NCBI GenBank assembly: GCA_902798385.1
Contig: CADBWK010000006.1
Span: 62,001 to 126,000 of the forward strand
DNA: 64,000 bases
Reading direction: 5' to 3'
Origin: an uncultured Bacteroidales bacterium
GTDB taxonomy: Bacteria > Bacteroidota > Bacteroidia > Bacteroidales > Paludibacteraceae
Shown: positions 58,882 to 64,000 of the stretch, piece after piece
Layout of the letters: every line of letters begins with the position of its first letter
Numbering within the stretch: the first letter of the stretch is position 1
Made by a program: the position numbers and the translations under genes
The notes under the pieces: model-generated
The model's database searches: none
What the model was told of the DNA's origin: nothing
What the model saw: only the letters and a program-made list of their open reading frames with translations

Positions 58882-60890
58882 ATATGTTTGATTAATGTCA
58901 ATACGTTTTTATCTTCTACCCGTTCGTACTTCACCTCGTCCATGATCTGACGTACCAGGTGTATACCGAGTCCGCCTATCTGCCGTTCTTCGGCAGAGAG
59001 GGTGATATCGGCTTCTTTCTGTTTGGTCGGGTCAAAAGGAATGCCGTTGTCGGAGACGGTGAAGATGAGCGGTGCGGTGTACTCCACCATGACGCGTCCG
59101 CTGGAATGCGGATAAGCGTACAGCATGACGTTGCTCACGATCTCCTCGAGGGCGAGGTTGACAGGCATATTCAGTTCTTCGGGGATACCCAAGCCTTCGA
59201 GCCATTCGGCAAGGGTAGGAATCTGTTCGATATCGTTGCGCATCATCAGCGCCGGCGTCTGGTACCGCACGACGAGCATGGTGAGGTCATCGCTCTGCTC
59301 TGCACCTTCGCGGTAGGCTTCCACGCTAGCCTGCATGGCGTTGATCATATGCCGCGGAGAGAGACCCTTCATTCTTTCACTCTTTAACTCATTCAGCATT
59401 CTCTCCTCTCCGTACAACTCATGGCGCTTGTTCTCCGCCTCGGTCAGACCGTCGGTGTAGAGGAAGAGGATATCGCCGTGCTGCAACTGCGTCTGCTGCG
59501 CTTGGAAGGTGAATTCCGGTTCGATGCCCAAAGGCAGGTTCGGAACGACATCCAATTGTTTCCATTCTCCGTTGGCCATGATCGCCGGTGCGTTATGCCC
59601 TGCGTTGCAGTAACCCAACTCGCCGGTTTCGCAGTCCAGCACACCCAGGAAGAGGGTGAGGAACATGTTCTGCGCGTTCTGATCCACGATGGCGCGGTTC
59701 ATCTTACGTACTATCTCAGCGGGGTCTTCTTCATGGGAGGTGATGCTACGGAACAGCGAACGGGTCATGGCCATCACCAAGGCCGCCGGCACGCCCTTAC
59801 CGCTGACGTCGCCTACGCAGAAGAAGAGCTTGTTATGCCGTACATAGAAATCGTACAGGTCACCACCCACCTCTTTGGCCGGATCAACGATACCATACAG
59901 GTTGATATCCAGACGATCCATGAACGGCGGGAAGACCTTCGGCAACATCGCCATCTGAATGGTCTGCGCTACCTCCAGCTCACCTTCCATCCGCCGGTTC
60001 TCCTCCGCGAACTCGATCATCTTCTGCGTCATGCGGGAGTGATAAACCAGCATCAGGGCTAAGATCAACAAACCGAGTAGCATCAGGATACCGACGATTC
60101 TACCGATATGGTTGAGATCGGCAAACAGTTCGTATTCGGGAATTAAGATTTTGATATGCCATCCGGTGGCGTCAATCTCTTCGTCGAAGGGGATGTACTT
60201 CCGTCCGGGGAGCGTGTCGATAGCCGGTACGATGTCCAGCCCTTGACTGGAGCGAATCGAATAGCTGCTGTTATACACCTGCAGGTATTCGGATAGGTTT
60301 TGCAGGTATTCCAAGGCCACATCGATACAAACGACGGCTACGATGGTGCCTTTCGCATCGTAGATAGGCAGCGAGCAACTCACTACCATCTTCTTCGATC
60401 CCGAGTCATCCAGGTAGGGTTCCGACCACCAGCAGCTGTCGTGCTCGAAGCCGTTCAGGAACCACTCCATCTGTGTGTAGTCGTGTTCCGCCGAGCCGAT
60501 GTTTCGCGTGTAGACACTATCCTCCGAGATGCGACTGCTGCAGATCTCATAGAACCGACCTTTCTGCGGGTAATAGTCCGGCACAAAAGCGACTGCCAGG
60601 CTCGTGCGATCCTCCAGCGTACGAACGACCAGCCGCGTAGCGGAATAGACGGAATCCGGTTGATCCAGATGCTGCTTGACCAATAAGGCCAGGGTCTTGG
60701 CGGCGTTTTCCACTACCTCTGTGTGCTTCTCGATCTCCAACTCCGCTTTGCGCAGTTCGGTTTTCGCCCGTTGTTCCGCTTCGTGTTTGATAGCAGCCCG
60801 GCTCGTGAAATACATCACGCAGGAGATAGCCTCAATCATCACTGCGGCTACCACCATGATCCATATTCCGGAAAGATTCTTTTTTGCCAT
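58878..60890 (-). CDS. Membrane sensor SpoIIE phosphatase fused to an RsbW-like kinase domain
   Basis: 670 residues from the ATG at 60890. A TTG at 60914 would overlap the -7 box (60912-60919) and cannot be translated from that promoter. Order: membrane helix (8-29), a large periplasmic dCache-like sensor (about 35-260, with CIDVALEYLQNL), a second helix (about 268-292), a short coiled region, a SpoIIE/PP2C phosphatase (about 320-525: GGDLYDF, GDVSGKGVPAALVMA, NAGHNAPA, LFLYTDGLTEAEN, SDDLTMLVV) and a C-terminal HATPase (about 550-665: NLALEEIVSNVMLYAY, VSDNGIPFDP, GGLGIHLVRQIMD). Phosphatase and anti-sigma kinase in one chain would both act on the downstream STAS protein. Heads an eleven-gene operon. 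Confidence 0.93.
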   Translation of the reverse strand: MAKKNLSGIWIMVVAAVMIEAISCVMYFTSRAAIKHEAEQRAKTELRKAELEIEKHTEVVENAAKTLALLVKQHLDQPDSVYSATRLVVRTLEDRTSLAVAFVPDYYPQKGRFYEICSSRISEDSVYTRNIGSAEHDYTQMEWFLNGFEHDSCWWSEPYLDDSGSKKMVVSCSLPIYDAKGTIVAVVCIDVALEYLQNLSEYLQVYNSSYSIRSSQGLDIVPAIDTLPGRKYIPFDEEIDATGWHIKILIPEYELFADLNHIGRIVGILMLLGLLILALMLVYHSRMTQKMIEFAEENRRMEGELEVAQTIQMAMLPKVFPPFMDRLDINLYGIVDPAKEVGGDLYDFYVRHNKLFFCVGDVSGKGVPAALVMAMTRSLFRSITSHEEDPAEIVRKMNRAIVDQNAQNMFLTLFLGVLDCETGELGYCNAGHNAPAIMANGEWKQLDVVPNLPLGIEPEFTFQAQQTQLQHGDILFLYTDGLTEAENKRHELYGEERMLNELKSERMKGLSPRHMINAMQASVEAYREGAEQSDDLTMLVVRYQTPALMMRNDIEQIPTLAEWLEGLGIPEELNMPVNLALEEIVSNVMLYAYPHSSGRVMVEYTAPLIFTVSDNGIPFDPTKQKEADITLSAEERQIGGLGIHLVRQIMDEVKYERVEDKNVLTLIKHI

Positions 60891-60911
60891 AGTTATGTGT
60901 GATTTTGCGTG

Positions 60912-60943
60912 CAAAGGTACGAATAAATTTCCAAATATGCAAA
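60912..60943 (-). promoter_or_regulatory. Bacteroidota-type promoter for the SpoIIE-STAS operon
   Basis: On the - strand, -33 TTTG (60940-60943), extended to TTTGCATATTTGG, and -7 TACCTTTG (60912-60919), spacer 20 bp. It begins within a few bases of the stop of the upstream barrel gene. Confidence 0.78.
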
Positions 60944-60947
60944 TTTA

Positions 60948-62435
60948 TCAGAACAAATAACCCATTTTGACATAGAAATTCGCCCATTTGGCATTGTCCT
61001 GCTTATTGATCGGCATACCCCAGTCTGCGGAGAGTACGAAGTTCTCATTCATACCGATCTTCAGTCCGAGACCGGCCGTCATATGCGGCAAATAAGCATT
61101 TTTGTCCTTGGTGTCAAAATAGGTGTCGTAGTCATCGCCGGCAGCGGTCATGCTCTCCAGCAGGTCATTGTATTGGCCGTTCGTGTGTGTCTTAACCAAC
61201 TCATTCAGGTCATACGGTTGCGTGATGACACCTAAATCGAAGAAGGGGTTGAGGCCGATGAAGAAGTGCTGGCGACCGATATCAAAATTGACGAGACGGA
61301 AACGGAACTCCACGTTGGCAAACGCAAAACCGTTGGCTAAGATCCTATTGGCCATCATACCGCGGATCGAGTTACCGCCACCAAGTCCTTCGTAGTACAC
61401 ACGCTGGATAAACAACGTGTTCATATAGTTGTTCATGTAGAAGGGCGATTTACCGGCGATGAGGTTCTGCAGACCGACGCGGTATGCGAACGTGATACGA
61501 TGGACGCCGTTCTTATCGATGTAACACGGTACGTAATGGCGGAACGTAAAGTTGAATTGGAGGTGATTATAACCTGCCGATGCCTGATTGCCGTACTTGG
61601 CGTTGAATGCCGCCGAATAGGTAAAGAACAGGTCGGTGTATATACCCTTGTTGGCTCCCTGACGTTTGTCGCGCGTGTCGTAGGTGATGCCGGCGCGGAT
61701 GTAAGGATGCCAACCGCCTTTCTTCTCGTCCTCTCCGATGAGTCCCCATTGTTTGTATTTGTCGTACAACAACTCCTCGTTGGGGTTGAGTGCTTTCTGG
61801 TGCGGTAAAGTGGGATCATACTTGTTCTTTCCGTTGAGCATGTCGATATCGCAGTCGTCGACGAGATAACCCAACACACCCAGACCGGCGTTCCATTTGA
61901 GGTCTTTGTAGATTGTTCCCTCGATGTCGCCCGCTATACGAATGAGGTCTCGTTTGTACTTGTAGAACACACGCGAACGATAGGCCGCCGTGTCCATTTT
62001 CTCGGGTTTCTTACTCCAGTCATGCCACTCGTAATGATACTTCGATTCATAGCCGTTGAAGCCGTAGAAATCGCACATAGCGTCCGGCAGATAGGTGGCA
62101 TCCAAGGTCAGACGATAACCCGGAATCAGGTATTTGGAGTCGTAGTTAAAACGGAAGATACCGTGATGTTTCGTCGTATATGCCGCCTCAAAATAGAGCG
62201 AGTGGATATACTCCGGATACTGCTTTCCGTCGCCGTAGTAGTACACATTGGTCAACACACCGCCTTGGAAGCCGTAATCGGCATCGTAGGCAATAGACGG
62301 TAAGATACCGAAGTTCCAACCGGTCTTGATCTTACGACCCAGCGAGTCCACCTCCTGCGGCTTGGGTTCTTTCTTTTTGGCCATCATTGGCAGCGCCAGT
62401 ACAGCCGCTAACAATATAAGTAAAAATCTTTTCAT
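60948..62435 (-). CDS. Omp85/BamA-like outer-membrane barrel protein
   Basis: 495 residues. Signal peptide at 1-19 (ends MMA), then a Lys-rich segment and a surface-antigen-type 16-strand barrel with no POTRA domains. The Omp85 lid-loop motif appears as GGGNSIRGM (VRGF-like), and the protein ends in terminal Phe (YVKMGYLF). ITYDTRDKRQGANKGIY is a typical D15 strand pair. Without POTRAs it is more like the short Bacteroidota barrels that accompany phospholipases or patatins than BamA itself. Cargo unknown. Confidence 0.88.
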   Translation of the reverse strand: MKRFLLILLAAVLALPMMAKKKEPKPQEVDSLGRKIKTGWNFGILPSIAYDADYGFQGGVLTNVYYYGDGKQYPEYIHSLYFEAAYTTKHHGIFRFNYDSKYLIPGYRLTLDATYLPDAMCDFYGFNGYESKYHYEWHDWSKKPEKMDTAAYRSRVFYKYKRDLIRIAGDIEGTIYKDLKWNAGLGVLGYLVDDCDIDMLNGKNKYDPTLPHQKALNPNEELLYDKYKQWGLIGEDEKKGGWHPYIRAGITYDTRDKRQGANKGIYTDLFFTYSAAFNAKYGNQASAGYNHLQFNFTFRHYVPCYIDKNGVHRITFAYRVGLQNLIAGKSPFYMNNYMNTLFIQRVYYEGLGGGNSIRGMMANRILANGFAFANVEFRFRLVNFDIGRQHFFIGLNPFFDLGVITQPYDLNELVKTHTNGQYNDLLESMTAAGDDYDTYFDTKDKNAYLPHMTAGLGLKIGMNENFVLSADWGMPINKQDNAKWANFYVKMGYLF

Positions 62436-62448
62436 ATTCGTGATTTTT

Positions 62449-62488
62449 TTAGGAGCCTAGGATCCCAGGAACCCGGGATACTAGGGTA
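62449..62488 (+). repeat. CTAG octamer array, copy 4
   Basis: Tetramers at 62449 (TTAG), 62457 (CTAG), 62465 (CCAG), 62473 (CCGG) and 62481 (CTAG), exactly 8 bp apart, with spacers GAGC, GATC, GAAC, GATA. The same order of spacers as the copies near 5200-5900. On the - strand the last CTAG supplies the TAG stop of the DUF819 gene. Confidence 0.85.
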
Positions 62489-63653
62489 GGAGCATCGCGA
62501 TTGCTACGCCTAAATAGGTTCCAATCGCATAGCCGACAAGGCCGATCGCGATACCGGATATCAGCACTTTCTTATTCTTCATAGCTCCTACTACCGGCGG
62601 CACGAAAGGCGGGGAACAGAGCAATGCGATCTGGCTGACGCAGAACAGGTCGCCGCTCACGTGCATGATGCGGCAGAGCAGCAGATGCATACCTGCGGCT
62701 ATGATCATCACCCATCCTACGAACATACCGATCATCAGGCTACCGCCGTTCACACTGTGGATATCGAAGAGCGATGCCACGATGACGGAGAAGATAAGGA
62801 TGAAGAACATACCCAACTCAAAGGTCTTCGGTAGTTCCCGCACTTTCTTGAAGAACGACGCGATGATAGAAAGCGTGGTGATGGTGAGAATGACAACCAA
62901 CTCATTGAGTGTGCCTGTGAGCAACAACGCCAGACCGGCTCCGATCGCCAAGAAGAGAACACTCAGTCCCAGACCGATGAACATACCGCCGGCGTTATTC
63001 TTCGCTAACATACCTTCGTAGTTCTCGATATCCTTGGTCTCCACCTCTTCGTCTTTACGTCCCCGACGCGTGATATCGTCATAGGGCAGGATCTTACGGA
63101 AGACTTTGTATCCGCCGCCGATGATGAAGAGGATATACGGGGTGGTGAGCACCATCTCAAAGGCCAGCACGATGGCCATGACCGTCTTATCGACACCTAA
63201 GGAAGCACCCAGGGCGTTGAAGTTCATCGTGCCGCCGGTGTAGATACCCGTCATCATCGCCGCTACCTTGTTGAACTCCGGTACATCCGGCGTACGGAAG
63301 ATGAAGTAGCCGCTGATGACTGCAAACAAGACTGCACCTAAACCACCGACCAACGACCAGAGCGTCTTCGGCAGCGCTTTCGTCCATAACTTAAAATCGC
63401 AGTTGAACAGCATCAAAGGGATAGCCAAGGGAACGGTCACCGACATCAGGATCGATTGGATCTTACTGAACGACACCGCCTCGGCGGTACCTGCATCAAA
63501 ATGCACAAAACCCGTCAGCGCAAAGAGGATGCCTATCGCATAAGCAGCCACCACCGTACCCACTTTATGCATCCATCTCCAGCGCTTAAAACTCTCAATA
63601 ATCAGCACCGGCACCAGGACATACAGTGCGATCACCACATAAACACGTATCAT
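62481..63653 (-). CDS. DUF819-family membrane protein
   Basis: 390 residues from the ATG at 63653 (MIRVYVVIALYVLVPVLII), which overlaps the stop of the preceding gene by 4 bp; a start at 63740 would prepend 29 residues that are only the neighbour read in another frame. About twelve membrane helices and the DUF819 segments VPLAIPLMLFNCD, GIYTGGTMNFNALG and a C-terminal AQ/CSPPFVPPVVGAMKNK. The family resembles ion/solute carriers of the bile-acid/arsenite type but its substrate is unknown. The stop codon lies in the fourth CTAG octamer array. Confidence 0.9.
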   Translation of the reverse strand: MIRVYVVIALYVLVPVLIIESFKRWRWMHKVGTVVAAYAIGILFALTGFVHFDAGTAEAVSFSKIQSILMSVTVPLAIPLMLFNCDFKLWTKALPKTLWSLVGGLGAVLFAVISGYFIFRTPDVPEFNKVAAMMTGIYTGGTMNFNALGASLGVDKTVMAIVLAFEMVLTTPYILFIIGGGYKVFRKILPYDDITRRGRKDEEVETKDIENYEGMLAKNNAGGMFIGLGLSVLFLAIGAGLALLLTGTLNELVVILTITTLSIIASFFKKVRELPKTFELGMFFILIFSVIVASLFDIHSVNGGSLMIGMFVGWVMIIAAGMHLLLCRIMHVSGDLFCVSQIALLCSPPFVPPVVGAMKNKKVLISGIAIGLVGYAIGTYLGVAIAMLLP

Positions 63654-63967
63654 TTTCTCAATTGATAAATATATTCTTGAACAAAAATCCAGAAAGGTAG
63701 CGGTATCAAGAGCGTGATGGTCAAGAAAACCAGCTGCCAAACGAACTGCACCGAGTTATGGAAAGCGCGGTCTGCCACTTTGTGCTGTATAAAAAGCCAC
63801 ATCCCCCACAACGGTATCGTCATCAAAGCACTCACAACGAAGAGCGGGAAGAACAGGATAGCCAAAGGAATAGCCAACCACCGAGGTAACCGACTCTTCT
63901 TTGCCGGCTCTTCGTTAACCAGCGCTTTCATGCGTTCGGTTAAGACCTCTCTTAGTTCCATGATCAT
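63650..63967 (-). CDS. Small membrane protein at the right edge
   Basis: About 106 residues if it starts at the ATG at 63967 (MIMELREVLTERMK); ATG at 63961 is equally plausible, and the frame stays open to the window edge, so a longer protein is possible. Two membrane helices (around LAIPLAILFFPLFVVSALMTIPLWG and QLVFLTITLLIPLPFWIF). No family recognised. Coupled to the DUF819 gene by a 4-bp overlap. Confidence 0.65.
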   Translation of the reverse strand: MIMELREVLTERMKALVNEEPAKKSRLPRWLAIPLAILFFPLFVVSALMTIPLWGMWLFIQHKVADRAFHNSVQFVWQLVFLTITLLIPLPFWIFVQEYIYQLRK

Positions 63968-63975
63968 CTGCGCCC

Positions 63976-64000
63976 GACTTTCCACAATCGACAATCGACT
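63976..64000 (-). repeat. Heptamer array (GATTGTC) at the right edge
   Basis: Three units and a partial one, on the - strand GATTGTC, GATTGTG and GAAAGTC, cut by the window edge. It lies just upstream of the likely start of the last gene. Confidence 0.7.

Noticed and set aside
59370-59401. Possible 8-bp repeat (CACTCTTT) inside the SpoIIE gene
   Set aside because: Only two of four units agree well; not distinguishable from chance.
60891-60914. TTG start for the SpoIIE-kinase gene
   Set aside because: The codon lies within the -7 promoter box, upstream of the predicted transcript start. ATG at 60890 gives a normal membrane-helix N-terminus.

Overview
The window is a dense, fully coding stretch of a Bacteroidota chromosome, most likely order Bacteroidales. 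The evidence is: seven promoters of the Bacteroidota type (TTTG at -33, TAnnTTTG at -7, 19-20 bp apart); a one-protein hybrid two-component regulator; a TonB receptor; a four-helix-bundle-suffix protein; a DUF4827-type lipoprotein; a TIGR02172-type kinase-fold protein; and giant surface proteins with Ig-like and Listeria-Bacteroides repeats. I see no rRNA, tRNA, CRISPR, prophage or insertion sequence. The lineage below order cannot be fixed from this sequence.

Layout. 1-12903 (+): a surface/secreted region with two giant paralogous multidomain proteins (the first cut by the left edge). Each is followed by a small protein with a P-[LI]-G-[DN]-x-x-W tail, a transmembrane segment and basic residues. 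Between the pairs lie a four-helix-bundle gene bracketed by CTAG octamer arrays and a GH105 lipoprotein. 12920-22497 (-): potA-potB-potC-potD polyamine transporter, continuing without gaps into a TPR protein and an outer-membrane barrel; PotC carries an unusual secreted N-terminal extension. 22587-24961 (-): mrp and a MATE exporter. 25119-34435 (+): ileS, lipoprotein, AsmA-like protein, M3 peptidase, membrane protein. 34401-36605 (-): TonB receptor. 36755-42997 (+): rsfS, ftsH, M16 peptidase, surE, small membrane protein. 42981-51031 (-): rfbA, hybrid two-component regulator, FKBP-like lipoprotein, DUF4827 lipoprotein, glmM, lpxB. 51324-60890 (-): an eleven-gene, mostly translationally coupled operon that starts with a SpoIIE phosphatase/anti-sigma-kinase fusion, a STAS protein, a RelA/SpoT-type synthetase, a small kinase-fold protein, an HD hydrolase and a tyrosine phosphatase. 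It then runs into a TtcA-like enzyme, a DUF486 protein, Sir2, a leucine-rich-repeat protein and MenA. 60948-63967 (-): Omp85-like barrel, DUF819 protein and a small membrane protein.

The most unusual signal is a dispersed set of short, degenerate, phase-perfect tandem arrays. I count fifteen heptanucleotide arrays and four octanucleotide (CTAGNNNN) arrays in 64 kb. They lie at gene junctions but also inside genes, where they encode signal peptides (PotC, TonB receptor, outer-membrane barrel, FKBP lipoprotein) or linker insertions in otherwise conserved enzymes (Mrp, TtcA-like, MenA, the hybrid regulator). The octamer arrays bracket the four-helix-bundle gene, whose family includes the 23S rRNA intervening-sequence protein and is structurally related to Avd of diversity-generating retroelements. 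A link between that protein and the arrays is a hypothesis, not shown. A second candidate novelty is the partner-switching plus alarmone-like operon at 55301-60890.
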